The notes under the pieces were generated by a model. The model was given only the letters and a program-made list of their open reading frames with translations, did not search any database and was not told the origin of the DNA. A stretch of DNA of 64,000 bases from Sporobolomyces roseus (taxonomy: Eukaryota; Basidiomycota; Microbotryomycetes; Sporidiobolales; Sporidiobolaceae): positions 1 through 64,000 of the forward strand of contig JADILM010000012.1 in assembly GCA_016617785.1 (NCBI GenBank), in the 5' to 3' direction. Of this stretch, positions 11,901 to 23,630 are shown piece by piece (the first letter of the stretch is position 1; the number at the start of each line of letters is the position of its first letter). The position numbers and the translations under genes were made by a program.

Positions 11901-13450
11901 TTCAGTTGTTCGACTTGTTCCCTCAACGCATCCTTCTCGTCGTTCCTCGTTGACAGCATCGTTAGTTGTGCGGTGAGTTGTGATCGAAGCGAAGCGTTGT
12001 CCTGTGCAGAGACTCAGCACCGATGTCAGTCTCCATGCTCGGACATCGATGAGCGAAACCTTTCCTCACCTGTTCCAATTTCTCCACTTCTCTTCGAATC
12101 ACTCCACGACTCTTATCCCCATTGACACTTGATCCATTGACAGATTGATCCGCTTGATCGGCCAAATCTCTCCTCAATCCCGCAACTTCATCCCTCAAAT
12201 CCTCCAATTCATCCGTCGCATCTTGAAGGTGTCGCTTCAGATCATCCGATTCCGACAAAGCTTCTTCCAATTGCGCTCTCAAGTCCTACGCGCCACTCCT
12301 GAATGAGCGAGATCCCAAAAGAAGAAGAGAGAGAAAAAGGGGACGTACCTCTACTTCTTCGCCTCCACCATTCCTCAACAATCTCTGCAACTCCCTCGCT
12401 TTCTTCTCCCACTCGTCCCTCTCCTCCTTCCTCATTTTCAATTCCCTCTCCCATTCTTTCTCCCTCCCCACAACGCCCATCCCACTCCCCCTTCCTCCAC
12501 CACCTCTCCTCGCATTCGCAACCAACGAATCCCTCTCCTCGGTAACGTTCCTCAACGCTTTATCCCCCTCCAACAACAATTTCTTATACCTCTTCAATTC
12601 AGTCCTCAACGTCTGAAACTCTACTTTCAATTGAATGTTTTCCCTCAACGCTTGTTCGACTGATGAAGGTGCCATTTTCTCCAACCTTTGTTCATAGAAA
12701 TGAAGTTTCAACTTCAAGGAGAAGTTATCTTTCTTCAATTCATCGATGACCTATACGGAGTGCGCTACTACTAGTCAGTTCCAATCCGGAATTTAGACAA
12801 AGGGGAAAGGAGATGAGAAGACGTACTTTCTCTTGTTCCCTCAAAGTCATATTCTGTCCATTCCCTAGATTACCTCCCCTCGTCGTAGGATCCTTCCCTT
12901 TTCCTCCACCTCCTTGAACCCTCCCCAAGAATGAACTCGCGCTATCTCGAGTCTCGTCCAACGTCTCTCTCGTTTGATCCCCATCTCCCGCTAATCGTTG
13001 ACTCAGTAACTCTGTTCGATCTGATTGTTCCGTTGAATGTGAATGCTCTTGTTCTTGCGAATGAGAATGAGAATGAGAATGAGATTGGGAGTGAGAGTTG
13101 GAAGTTGAGTAAAGTGAGGAATCGTAATTCTGGACTTCTGAGCGAGATTGATTCGAGGTGGAAGGTTGTGGTTGTTGTGCGTAAGAGTATGATTGATCTG
13201 TACTAGTATTGCTTCCCGCTGGTCCACTCCTCTCATCCAACAATGAATTCCCATGATTCCTCTCCCTCCTTACGAGTCTCCTCCATTCCTCTTGATCTAC
13301 TCCATGAGGTGCAGGTTCGTATTCTTCTTGTCTGAATGATTCAGCGACTGATCCCAAAGTTAATTGATGAGGATCTAACAACAATCGAGACTGAGGATTG
13401 CGCGCGTAGAGGGAATCGGTCGCGTCGGCTGTAGTATCGAATGAGGCCAT
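8986..13450 (-). CDS. CM1-domain gamma-tubulin complex anchoring coiled-coil protein
   Basis: A long coiled-coil protein of roughly 1,180 residues, cut by about 14 short introns (clear ones at 9083-9151, 9511-9575, 9712-9772, 9940-9999). The chosen start MASFDTTADATDSLYARNPQ follows upstream sequence that reads as non-coding. The first about 200 residues are Ser/Gln/His-rich, including an (HS)n run coded by an ATGAGA microsatellite. Next comes a textbook centrosomin motif 1: MTLREQEK, then across an intron KKDNFSLKLKLHFYEQRLEK and ENIQLKVEFQTLRTELKRYK. CM1 binds gamma-tubulin complexes in Mto1, Pcp1/Spc110 and centrosomin, so this is the spindle-pole-body or cytoplasmic MTOC factor. The remainder is almost unbroken heptad sequence ending ...RVLHQQTQQQQ. 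Whether it is the Mto1-like or Pcp1-like paralogue cannot be told, since no calmodulin-binding PACT-type end was recognised. Confidence 0.87.
13060..13085. repeat. ATGAGA microsatellite in coding sequence
   Basis: About four tandem copies of ATGAGA on the plus strand, coding for alternating His-Ser on the minus strand in the disordered N-terminus of the CM1 protein. Such a hexamer can change length without breaking the frame. Confidence 0.8.
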
Positions 13451-13952
13451 AGGAGGCCTACAGCGTTCGTGTGCAAGGCCAGAGCGAGGTTTGTGTTTGA
13501 AGTGGAGAGAGAGAGGTTTAAAACAAGGAATTGAATACAAATAGCTTTTCATATTAAATTCGCACACTTCTCTCTCTCTCTCGTTCCCTTCACTTTCAAT
13601 CCACTCTGATAGTTTAGGACAGTAGAACGTCATGCTAGTAGCACTTGACCGATTCGATCTGCCAACTCTTCGAAAGTAGTTCACGCCATTTCGCCCGACC
13701 GACTCGCCATCTTTTTCTTCTCGCCAACTCTCTCCTCCAACCTCGCCATTCTCCCTCAATCTTCAACTAAGATGGCTACGATAATACTTTCAGCCAACTA
13801 AAGAAATAGATGGCTGCTCAGGTCTACTATAAACAGCTTCGGGATTCAGACTCTGCTCTTGTTTCTCTTCTTCTCATCTCACTTTCGATCACTCTCACTC
13901 AGCCCACTTCCAACTACTTCAACACTCTCGACTTAGAATATCATAATAAGAA
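13451..13952. promoter_or_regulatory. divergent promoter region
   Basis: About 500 bp between the start of the CM1 gene (-) and the secreted polybasic gene (+). The plus side is CT-rich just before the ATG (13860-13930), typical of the promoters in this window. No specific operator or TATA element can be assigned. Confidence 0.45.
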
Positions 13953-15011
13953 ATGGTTCAAACTACCTCGACTTCCTCAGCAATCGTCGCACTTCTCGCT
14001 TTGACTTCGATTCTCCCTCAGTCTGTGACTGGTAAGTCTCTCCTTCCTTCCCTACTATCTTCCTCCGAACTTAGACTGACTCTCTCTCGTTGTATAGCTC
14101 TCCCAACTCATCGTTCCTCCTCAGCAATCACTCGACGAGCCCACATTCTTTCCCACCACGACTCCCTACCCCTCTCGAAACGCTCTCAATTAGGGGATCA
14201 CTCAGTCTACATCGACGCCTCTACTTCTCAACCTGGAGGAACCGGAGGAGTTCGAAACTCTACCATCAACTTGACCGTCGTTTCAAAACGCGATTCCTCA
14301 TCTACCCTCTCGACTTTCTCCCGAGTAGTTCGATCCCTATTCCGCCGTTCCCCTTCCCCTTCCCCAATCGACTCGTCTCCTCAACTCGTCGCTCTCCCCC
14401 AACACACCGCTGCCCCTTACACGAAAGGCCACCGAACTTCTCGACGTCAACACCAAGCTGCCGCTGCTTTATCCCGTCGTTCCCAATCCACTTCAAAGAA
14501 ATCAAAACGTTCCCTTCCTGAACCTCGGATCGGTATCGTCATTCCCTCTCGACCCAAGAACATCAAACGTTCCAACAAACTTTCCCCTCGCCAAAACTAC
14601 GATGCAGGTTCCGCACAAGCCTCGATCTACGCCGCTGCCGTAGCCGCACTCGACGCTACTCCCTCTTCTTCCCCTTCTCCTCAAATCACTGCTCAACCCG
14701 TAGCTCTCAACATGGAGGTTCCCGCTTCACTCCCTCCTATCACACTCACAATGACTCTCACCCCAAACTCCGACGGAGCCTACGTCGATGCCGCCGCTCT
14801 TCCCACTCAAACTCTCGAATCAAAACTTCGTCAACGTCGCTCAACTTTCGCAGAACGCTCTCTAGCTCGCAAACAACAACAACAACAAGATACTTCTCGA
14901 TTGAAGAGGAATATCAACCCCAAGACTGGTTCTTCACCCTCTTCTCCCTCTCCCTCTGCTAGTCAGACACAGGAATCAGCTCCCAAGTGGACCGCAATCG
15001 CTCATTTCTAG
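13953..15011 (+). CDS. secreted polybasic protein, putative Kex2-processed precursor
   Basis: Two exons, 13953-14031 and 14098-15011, give 330 residues. The first exon is almost exactly a signal peptide (MVQTTSTSSAIVALLALTSILPQSVTG). The mature part has no cysteine-rich domain or family that I know. It is rich in Ser, Pro and Ala and is punctuated by dibasic sites (LSKR|SQ, VSKR|DS, LFRR|SP, TSRR|QH, LSRR|SQ, KSKR|SL, NIKR|SN, RQRR|ST, RLKR|NI), mostly followed by a small or polar residue, as in Kex2-cleaved precursors. A sequon occurs at NSTINLT, near the second site. The peptides between sites are not obvious repeats of one another. It could be a processed peptide precursor, an orphan cell-wall protein, or a lone prodomain-like protein; the aspartic protease at 58577-60852 has a prodomain of similar composition. 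Function unknown. Confidence 0.72.
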   Translation: MVQTTSTSSAIVALLALTSILPQSVTGKSLLPSLLSSSELRLTLSRCIALPTHRSSSAITRRAHILSHHDSLPLSKRSQLGDHSVYIDASTSQPGGTGGVRNSTINLTVVSKRDSSSTLSTFSRVVRSLFRRSPSPSPIDSSPQLVALPQHTAAPYTKGHRTSRRQHQAAAALSRRSQSTSKKSKRSLPEPRIGIVIPSRPKNIKRSNKLSPRQNYDAGSAQASIYAAAVAALDATPSSSPSPQITAQPVALNMEVPASLPPITLTMTLTPNSDGAYVDAAALPTQTLESKLRQRRSTFAERSLARKQQQQQDTSRLKRNINPKTGSSPSSPSPSASQTQESAPKWTAIAHF

Positions 15012-15395
15012 ATTTTCTTTCTTCCCCCTCTCTTCCTCCCCTTTTTCTCCTTTCTTTCATATACTCCTAGTGAGATCCCTCCTAGTGAGGTATTTTCCCC
15101 TGTCTTTCCTTGAAGAGGTTGATCCTCATAGCGCGCTAGTTTCGCAGCTTTTCCCCTTTTCTTTTTTTGTTTTTGGAGTTGATCTCGCTTTTCTTGATAG
15201 TTTGTTTTGAACTCATCCTTGATGGACTTGCATAATCGATAGTTCACGCCCAGTTGCGTCTTCCTTCTTCCTTCGCTCTTCGTCCGATTCCTCGAGAGCT
15301 TGGAGAGTAATCGAGAAGATCGACTTTCTTGTCATTTCGAGATCTTACAACAACAACAACAACAGCAACACCTAAGTCCGGAGAAGCAAACAGCT
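15012..15395. other. convergent 3' intergenic region with CAA microsatellite
   Basis: This 384-bp stretch lies between the stop codons of the secreted gene (+) and the RhoGAP gene (-). It is T-rich at its start and carries a (CAA)n tract at about 15347-15370. No gene is seen in it. A weak minus-strand frame at 15008-15247 is Lys-rich low complexity and probably 3'-UTR. Confidence 0.55.
15347..15370. repeat. CAA trinucleotide microsatellite
   Basis: Seven or so CAA-type triplets with one CAG interruption, directly downstream of the RhoGAP stop codon on its transcribed side. Confidence 0.8.
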
Positions 15396-17719
15396 TCACT
15401 TTGATTCTCGTCCCTCTTCTTCCTCTTCCGAAACCGATTCTTGACCAGCAAAGATTCCTCTAACGTTCGTTCTTTCTGTCTTGGTCGATCCCGCTGCTGG
15501 TCGCTTCAGCGTTCGATCGAGTGTCGGTGAAGAGACGTGTGTCGTTGGAAGAGAAGTAGGCGAAGAAGGGGGAAGGTTAGGTGAAGAATCCAAAGGAGAG
15601 GAAGAGGAGGGTTCAAAAATCTCATCGTATCTGTGCATCCTTCGGCAATTCTCACTCAGCAGCCTCTCCGCAAAAGAGTGTGAAATTGATCGTGGACGTA
15701 CCTCTCTATCATAACCTTCAACACACCTCCAACCGTATTTCCTCCTTTTTTCCTTCCCCCCTCCAACCCCCTAACTGTCCCCGTCATATCGACCATTCCG
15801 GGAATCCTACAAGTCTCAACACTCTCACTCATACTCATCATTCCACCCATTTCGACTCCCCCAATTAATGCGGGTGCCAAACAAACGACCAAATTACTAG
15901 AACTCATCAAATTCTCTTCTTTCCCCTCATCAATCTCTTTACAAACCCTCATCAATCTCTTCAATACCTCTCCCTCCCTCTTTCCAATGAGCGGTAAGAT
16001 CTCCTCCCGAATGTAGTTGACTGCCGAGGGATCGTTTGGAGCTGGACATGATTTCGATTTTTCCCAAACTGCTTTCGGAAGTATCGGGTGTGGTAGTTCA
16101 CGAAGAAAGAGTTTGAGTAATGATGCTGCTAGGTATGGTGCATCTGGGTAAGAGTGAAGGGAGACGGGATGAGAGCGGGAATAGGAGAGTTGGAGGATTT
16201 TGACAGTCGAGGCAGAGGGGGAACGTCGAAAGATTCCGAGGGAGGAGGGACCTACGGGAGGGAGATTCAGGGGGATTTCAGAGAGGAGAAGATACGGAGG
16301 ACGCACCTTGGGAATGAAGGACTGAGAGACAATCTTCGAGGATCGGAGGGAAACGAGATGAGGAGGAATCGAAGAGCTGTGCAATCAGAGAGAGCATCCA
16401 CGTCAGTATATCGATCTATGTCGCGAGGATCCCATTCGGACGCACCTGTTCGAGTTCGACACCGAATAAAGGTTTCGGTTTCTCATCTCCCTCAGGTAAT
16501 CGAATCTCCTCCTCGACCTTCGCGTTCTCGCTGTACAGACGAGCTTCAGCCACATTAGTCTGCGAGTAACGAACGTGAGATGAAGCGAAGACCGTACATG
16601 TAAACCTCTAAAGGGAATTCGATACTCGTAAAGTTCTTCGATCCCAATTCCTTCGCCAGTCCACTCAGATCCGCGCATTGAACAATCTTCTGTTTCTTCG
16701 ACGTCTTGAGGCTAAGTAGTGTCGTATTGAATAGCGTAAAAATCACCTAAACAACAGAAACCACCCCTCAACATCAGCATTTTTTTGATGATGTAAGAGA
16801 GAGAGAGATCGTTGCTTACCCGAGTCCACCAACCACCACCGACTACCCAGAGTTTCTGAAGATTCTTTCGAGCTTTTCGAGACAGCGAGAGGTAGGAGGA
16901 AACGAGTTGAGGGGTCGAAGGAGGATGAGGAGTTGGATTCGCGAGGAGGACCTGTGCTGCACAGCCTTCTCATCAGTACAAAGCGATACAGGACGATGGG
17001 AAGAAGAAGGATGCCGCACGATTGAATAAGAACCGGTCGAAGCGTATCTTTCTAATCTTGTTCGAAGTTTATCGAGAATTCGAGAATGCGAGATCGTTGT
17101 TGATGACGGAGGTATCCGGGAACATGCGAGTACTAGCAGAGTAATCGGTGCTGCTTCGTCGAGGGTAGGAGCAGATGAAGGATAGGTGCCACCCTGTGAT
17201 TGGAGATTGGAAAGCGATGGGAAGAGAGTCAGTATTTCGCAACTTTCGAAGCCGAAGCCGTCGTTCTCGTGACCCATCATCGTAGAGATCTCGACTCACC
17301 TTGTATAGTATCGTATCAACCAAATCATTCAATTCCCTCATCCCCTCATCCTCCTCATCTTGCCTCAAACTCGCCTCATCTTCCTTCTCCACCTCTCCAC
17401 TCTCCTTATCTTCCACCTCCTCATTCCAATCAGGTATACTCATTCTCTCTTTCACTTTCCCCTTCCCTTTCTCCACCCTCTTCATATCCCCACTATCGTT
17501 TCCCTCTCCTTTACTCACTCCATATCCAAATACACCGGTCAGTGTACTACCCCAATAACTCGGTGAAGCGTAGGACATCGTCTTGAGAGGAGTAGTAGTA
17601 GAAACGGGATCAGTGCGGGTTTCTAGAGATCTAGAGTTTAAGGAAGATGAGCAAGAGGAAATGGACGAGCTGGAGCTAAGAAGAGATTGTAGGGTTGCTA
17701 TCGAGGGCGATGTGGTCAT
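15396..17719 (-). CDS. BCH/CRAL-TRIO plus RhoGAP domain protein (Ecm25/p50RhoGAP-like)
   Basis: Several exons on the minus strand, from MTTSPSIATLQ at 17719 to ...SEEEEEGRESK at 15396; the last intron is 15631-15701. After a Ser-rich, acidic N-terminus comes a divergent Sec14/BCH domain: PITLLVLACSRIPPSS, then SRKARKNLQKLWVVGGGWWT, which is the conserved surface seen in p50RhoGAP and Ecm25, then FTLFNTTLLSLKTSKKQKIV and the linker SIEFPLEVY (compare VPLEVY). A RhoGAP domain follows with the arginine-finger region LGIFRRSPSA, then DAPYLAASLLKLFLRELPHP and SSSNLVVCLAPALIGG. This combination is known from fungal and animal GAPs for Rho/Cdc42, so it should switch off a Rho-type GTPase in polarised growth. 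The C-terminal tail is disordered and acidic. Intron positions in the BCH part are approximate. Confidence 0.85.
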
Positions 17720-20700
17720 CTAGAGGAGGTCTTGAGGGATTCGAGGAGAAGTGGGGGTAAGGGAGGGAGGGAAGAAGTTGAGCGAGAGGAATCTTGGGAC
17801 TCTTACACTTCACTTTGATCTGCTGAATCGCTCAAGAGTGCTTCTATACCTAATTGGAAGACCTATGTATCGCTCAGCGTGGTCGATCTCTAGCTCTGCT
17901 GCTTCGTGCGCTTCGAATTACTCGTCATGAATGGGATTTTGTCGACTTCGAGCTGCTCCGGGTCAGACCAAGTTTCATAGACATCTGCAAGTCATCTACT
18001 CTCGACTGCGTGGGATGGCTCAGCCAAAGGGAACCGAGAGGAGGAGAAATATCGATTCCTCGCTCTCCGAGCAAACTTTTCCTCATTCTCTTCGCCCAAA
18101 TTCAAACGCTGACACTTGCAGCACACCCACAGGCTTCAGCTATGAGTATACTTGACGTCGTCGTAATCCCCGGTCGACTCCTGAACAAACGAACATTTCA
18201 TCGGATCGAAACGGAGAACCCTTTTCTTGAAACAATAAGCTGTCATCGGGCGACGCAAGTTCGGGACTCTCATCAACGGATCGCAATACTCACTGCAATA
18301 CTCTTCCGTCCCTAAGACTAGCGACAACTCAATCTCGCAAGCAATCGCGCTTTCACAGCATGTTCTTCGCTCGTTTCCAACTTCCAACTTTCCCTTTCTC
18401 TTCCATTCTCGACGATCCTCTCTATCTCGTTCCGTCGACAGCACTCTGCAAAGACCCGACGATCCGGCAGAATTGAATAGAAAGCTCAAAAAGGCTTGCC
18501 ATTGTTCTCGTCCAGAGCAAAAGAACAAACGGGTCTTTGATTCGGGAGCCTCACTCTCTCACTCTCGCTTTGTATCGCAATTTCCGTCTTCACACTCTCG
18601 CTATGGAGATACGGCTTTCTGAGGAGGGGAGCTCACGGGATCCATTCAAGAAAGTGAGCTTTGAATTCTGTTCGCTTGAATCCGTTCGCGCACTTCCTTT
18701 CCCTCCGACTCTCTCGATCAAACAAAGCATGGCAGTTAATTGAACGTGACACCTTAAAAAACTACGACCCCTTCACATCGATCCAAAGACCGAGAGAACA
18801 GTAAAAGTCGGCGTCGAAGCGTGAGAAAGTAGAGAAACGAAAGGAGTTCAGACATTCCTTTTTTTGATCCGCGATTTTACGACCTCGTCATCGCACCTCT
18901 TCTCTCTCTTCTTTCCGATGCACGGCCTCGTATTCCGCTTCAATAGGTTGCTCTCTCTCACATCGAACAACTCGCATCGACGAGAGGCTTTTCATTATCT
19001 CGATTTCGCACACCTTTTTTTCATTAAGCGGCCCTCGTTTTCTTGTTCATCGTCGTACCAGTAACAAAGCGGGATACTCTCGTCGTCAAAGAAGGTTGAA
19101 TTTACTATACGAATCGAGGTGAATGAAAGAGAAAGAGAAGTGCTTGGTTTCCCTCTTCGAAACGAGAGATGAAAGATGAGTTTAATCAATCAACGCCAGA
19201 ACGAGAAGAAGATAGAGTTTCGAGCTAACTTCGAAGAAGCAGTTCGAACAAAAAAAGAACAATCAGGCTTGCTTCTTTCGTGTCGTATAAAAACAACCTT
19301 CCTTCTTCAGCATCGTATCTTTGTTCAGCGTATTGCACAGCACGAGTAGACGATTGTGGACTAGCTTGAAAAGAAGGAAGGGCAAATCCCGAGAGCGTGT
19401 GAGAGCTAGCGCTCACGAGGGGATAACGCTTCGTGGTGAGAGGAAGAAAAGAAAGCTTGCGAAGAAAGAATGCGTCGGCTTGCAAGCGTGAGAAGAGCGG
19501 ACTCTTAGTGCACTACCACGAGAGTAACCAGTTCGGCTCTATCGCTGGGTCCGAGACGTTGGATGGGTGATGCAGGAAGAGGGATCGTCGTGAAAAGGAA
19601 CCGAAAGATTGGAAGCAACATACTAGCTCTCAGCTTGGAGCTCCGTGAGCTGGTTCAGGTCCCACTCGCAAGTTGACATTAGAGAGCCTCAGAGTAAGCT
19701 GGAAATCAACAGAAGGCAGTAGGAGATGGAAGAGATTTTGAGCTTGTTTCGGTCTTTCGCAACGTTCCGTTCGAAAGGATTTACGCGAGGGCTCTCTGAG
19801 CGACGACAAGAGTATACGAGCTGAGGAGTAGAGACAGTGTCTCTCGTGTGTGTGCTCGTGCAGGAGCAGGAAGAGCGTGGATCTCTGTTTTCACGACGAA
19901 AGAAGAAAAGAAGGAAAGGAGCCTCGCAGGAAAGACGAGTCCGACGAAGTGACGGCGGATTTGCGAGGACAGCAACGACGACAACGACAACGTTAGAGAC
20001 ACAGACAGGGAGCTGACCAATTCAGAGCTCGTCTAACTGGACTGACGAAACTTTCGATCCGAACGAAGAAGGGAGAACAAACGACGCAAATACAAATTCG
20101 AAGTTCATTGGACGGACTGTCTCCGTCGAGACTGATCGCACAAGGGTATAGGAAGAGAGTAGCAAGAGAGAGGGATCGATGGGAGAGAGAGAGAGAAGAT
20201 TTCTAGTTCCGGAAGTAGAAAACCTTCGAATAGGGAAAGGATGTTTGCAAATTGTTCTCGACGAAGAGGAACAATAAAAAAACTTATGTCGATCGCTTTC
20301 CACACTATACACACATCCCAGAGTGGGAGATACCTAGAGAGAGCTGTATCGGGACTTGATGCCATTTTTCCTCATTTCTTCTCCCTTTCTCTCTCCTCTC
20401 CCTCTGGTCTGCCTGCTCGTTTGGTTCTGCTCGACATACCCACCATACAACTAGCGATCACTGCCCGTCTCGCCCTCAAGTAACACTTCTCGAATTGATT
20501 CAACTTGTTCCGCCGATCTCAAAGCCGAATCTCTTGAACACCACCCCTCAACCCCCCGATCTAGCTCAAAAGTAAAGTCGTGAGTCTACATCATTCCCCC
20601 CTACTATATAGCTTGAAGTAAAGGAGAGAGAGAGATGGAAATAATTCAACTACATCATCACTTTCCCTCCAACTCTGCCTTCCCTCCCCCTGTGGAATGA

Positions 20701-21114
20701 ATGCTAATGCACGTTCGAATGGTGGTTCATCATAGAATTAATACTCAGAACGCGCATCTCTCGCTCCCTCTTTCGAGTTGAACTGAATTCCTTGAAAATA
20801 AGGTCAGCCATTTTTCCACTCTTACGCGATTTTCCTGCCATTTCCCTCCTCTCCCCTCTCCTCCTCCTCTCCCGCCCTTTTTGAGACGCGCCAACTAACT
20901 CTTGAGAGGTTCAACTTCAGTCCGACCGCCTCCTTTCATCAAGCCAATTCAATCTTCAACTTTTTTTACTCTACCTCACTTCGCGACTTTCCTTCCTCCT
21001 TCTTCTCTCACTACTTCTCTCAACACTCTCTCACCTTCACTTCACTTCACTCTCCCTACTTTCGCTTCACTCCTTCCACGCCTACGCTCTTTCGTTCTTC
21101 AAACGCGACTTACA
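17720..21114. other. 3.4-kb gene-poor interval upstream of the cyclin gene
   Basis: No supported gene. The longest frame (17854-18315, +, 153 codons) shows no known domain and has no clear exon context. The block 18800-20300 alternates GA-rich and CT-rich tracts, and several minus-strand frames there are Ser/Leu-rich translations of those tracts. A pyrimidine-rich stretch at 20820-21110 sits immediately before the cyclin ATG and probably contains its transcription start. The part next to 17720 is the RhoGAP gene promoter. A long promoter or a long spliced 5' leader for the cyclin is plausible. Confidence 0.5.
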
Positions 21115-22426
21115 ATGGCTACTACTCGCCGTCACCCTGCTTCACTCTTACCCAAGAACTTGCATGATCCTGCACTCCTCGAATTCGTTCGTGCTCCAGT
21201 CACTCAAGATATGATCTGTATGTTTCATTCGTACTTCTTCAGACTCGAGCGCGTCTTCTGATACCCTCGAGTTGTTGAATGATGATTTCACAGCATATTT
21301 GGCGGAGAAAGCTATCGAAGTGATTCAATGCGGTCCCCCTCCCGCTGCCCCTCTTCCTTCCCCACCTGCTACCCCTACCAAAGCTGGCTTCCAACAACAA
21401 TCTATCGACGCTCAAGCATCCGCTATTCCTTCCCTCGAAACCTTCATCTCTATCCTCGTCGAAAAGTCAAACGTTCAAGTTCCAACTCTTATGTGCACTC
21501 TCGTCTACTTGGACCGACTCAAGACTCGTCTCCCCAAAGTCGCAAAGGGAATGCACTGCACTCGACACCGAGTATTCCTCGCCGTCTTGATCACCGCCGC
21601 GAAATACCTCAACGACTCGTCCCCGAAGAACAAACACTGGACTCGTTACGCCGCTCTCTTCTCCCCCGCCGAAGTCAACTTGATGGAACGACAACTCCTC
21701 TTCCTCCTCGATTACGATCTCCGAATGGAAGAATCTGATCTCCTCGCTCATTTCGCTCCTTTCCTTCGTCGATCACAAGCTCCTCCCATCGCTTCGACTT
21801 CCCGTTCGACTTCCCAACAAGCCTACTACTCTCAACAATTGGCTTCCCCTCTCTACAAACCTTCGACTCCTCCTAGACGAGCTTCCGGTGCGGTCGGACC
21901 TTCCTCCTGCGACGATTCAACAACAGGTTACCTCACTCCTCCTCCTTCCGCACGACGACCATCCGCACCTGCTACCTCCTCCTCTTCATCTTCTCGATCA
22001 CGATCAACTCGTCAACAACCAACAGCTCGACCTTCACCAGCCGGTTCAAACTCATCGGGTGGAACTCTCTCAGATCTCGATTCTTCCGACGAAATGGATT
22101 ACTCTACTCCCTCTCGACGAGAACGTACCGAATCTTCCTCTTCATCTTCCCAACGACTCTACGTTACCCCATCTCGAAAACAATCTTCCTCCTCTTCTTC
22201 ATTACCCGTCACACCAACCGATGAAGTCTCTCCTTACTCTTCGGCTCACCCTCTCCAATCCCAACCTTTACGAACACAACGAAGTGGTTCATTCCTTCGA
22301 ATGGCTTACGAACAAGGGAAAGGAATGCTTTCGAGGCAACAACATCATCAACAATCTTCAAAACTCCCAAACAACTCTAGAGTGGAAATCGTCGGTCAAG
22401 ATCAATCTTATGACCTACGAGCCTAA
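21115..22426 (+). CDS. Pho85-type (PCL) G1 cyclin
   Basis: Two exons, 21115-21217 and 21294-22426, give 411 residues. The splice joins QDMI to [14 protein letters not shown] in frame. The cyclin box spans about residues 60-180: [90 protein letters not shown]. This pattern (conserved KYLND, KxW and an LE/ME-L-LLDYDL helix) is that of the Pcl1/Pcl2/Pcl9 group that activates the Pho85 kinase at the G1/S transition and in morphogenesis. The remaining 230 residues are Ser/Pro/Thr-rich with many SP/TP sites, as expected for a phosphorylated, unstable regulator. The ATG follows a pyrimidine-rich leader. Its assignment to one PCL class is not possible by eye. Confidence 0.88.
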
Positions 22427-23630
22427 AACCCACTCTTTTTTCTTCTTCTCTTCACCTATAGACCCTTCTTCTTCTCCATCTCGAGGCTGTGCCTCAATCA
22501 AGTTTATTCCTCTCATCTATTTTTTTGTCGTTTCACCATCATTCAGCAGTACCCACTTCATACTTTCACTTGTCCATATTCATTTCATCGTTACTTTTGT
22601 GGGTCATTCATCGCAGTATTTTGTCGTACCTAGCGCTCTCAATCACTCTTATCATACTTTATTTATTTTTTCGCATCACCTTGCAAAAAACTCGAGCTTA
22701 ATTCTCACATCGAACTCTGTTTCTCTTTCTCCTGGATATCTACGAGAGAGACTTGAATGAAGTAGGAATTCTCGAGTTGGTCAAAATCTAGACGAGTGGA
22801 ATGTTGAGGAGCAGGATATTGAGAACTCTTCGCAGGAATTCGAAAGGAGAGAAGGAGGTCAATGATATGAGCGAAGGTCAGTCGTGAAAGCTCCTTTGTT
22901 TCATTCTTCATGCGTGGCGACTCGCGGGTAAAACATGGAGGTTATGCAAATGCAGAAGAGAGTGAGTTCGAGTCTGCGACAAAAGACTCGTTTGCGAATC
23001 GAAGGATAGCAGGAAGTAACAACGAGCCAAACGAAGAGGAGACGATCAACAGGACATCGGAGATACCTAGACGCAGTAGTACAGCGAGGCAGGGAGGGAG
23101 ATTACCGGTTTCGCTCTGAAAAGTTTTGCGAAAGCTCAGACTTTTTGTTCCAAGGTGTAGAGCGAGTCCCGGCACGTATTCGGACATGCATACTACCTAC
23201 CTTCTTCACCAGATCAAAGCAACTGTCAGCGTTTAGTTTAACGAGGAAGAAAGGAGGCTCTCTCGATCGCTTGCGAAGGAAACGGTTCAAGAGAATTTTC
23301 GCTTCATCTTTGCGAACCAGCTTGATCGAGCGCGCGGTAACTCTGGAAAGGCAGGTGATACGGGAGTAAAAAGAGGGTAAAGTGTCTATTGTCATCAGAA
23401 AAGAACAAACAAAAACCGAGAAAAGAGAGAATCAACAGAGGAGAAATCGGGAGTCGAGAGTTTGTCGTCGAAGAGGATGAGAAAGCAAGGGAGGGAGTGT
23501 CAAGAGTATGAGAGAGTATCGTACATGAAAAGAGGGGGAAATGAAATGCTAGAAAGAGAGAGAGATGTAGTGATTCAAAGTCCATCTTGAAATGAGTCGA
23601 AACTATCCCCGCATTCTCGAAGATCCCTCC
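22427..23630. other. convergent 3' intergenic region
   Basis: Twelve hundred bases lie between the cyclin stop (+) and the stop of the GPI-type protein gene (-). The first 330 bases are T-rich and likely the cyclin 3'-UTR. The rest shows no domain-bearing frame on either strand, only GA-rich tracts (23380-23580). Confidence 0.5.

Noticed and set aside
14872..14889. CAA run inside the secreted polybasic gene
   Set aside because: It is in frame, codes a short Gln run, and needs no separate explanation.
17854..18315. Plus-strand 153-codon frame
   Set aside because: No domain, weak start context, no neighbours of similar character; random open frame is as likely.
18136..18528. Minus-strand 130-codon frame
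   Set aside because: Overlaps the previous frame on the other strand and has no domain; at most one could be real and neither is supported.
22489..22760. Hydrophobic frames downstream of the cyclin stop
   Set aside because: T-rich 3'-UTR translates into Phe/Ser/Leu-rich sequence that imitates membrane segments.
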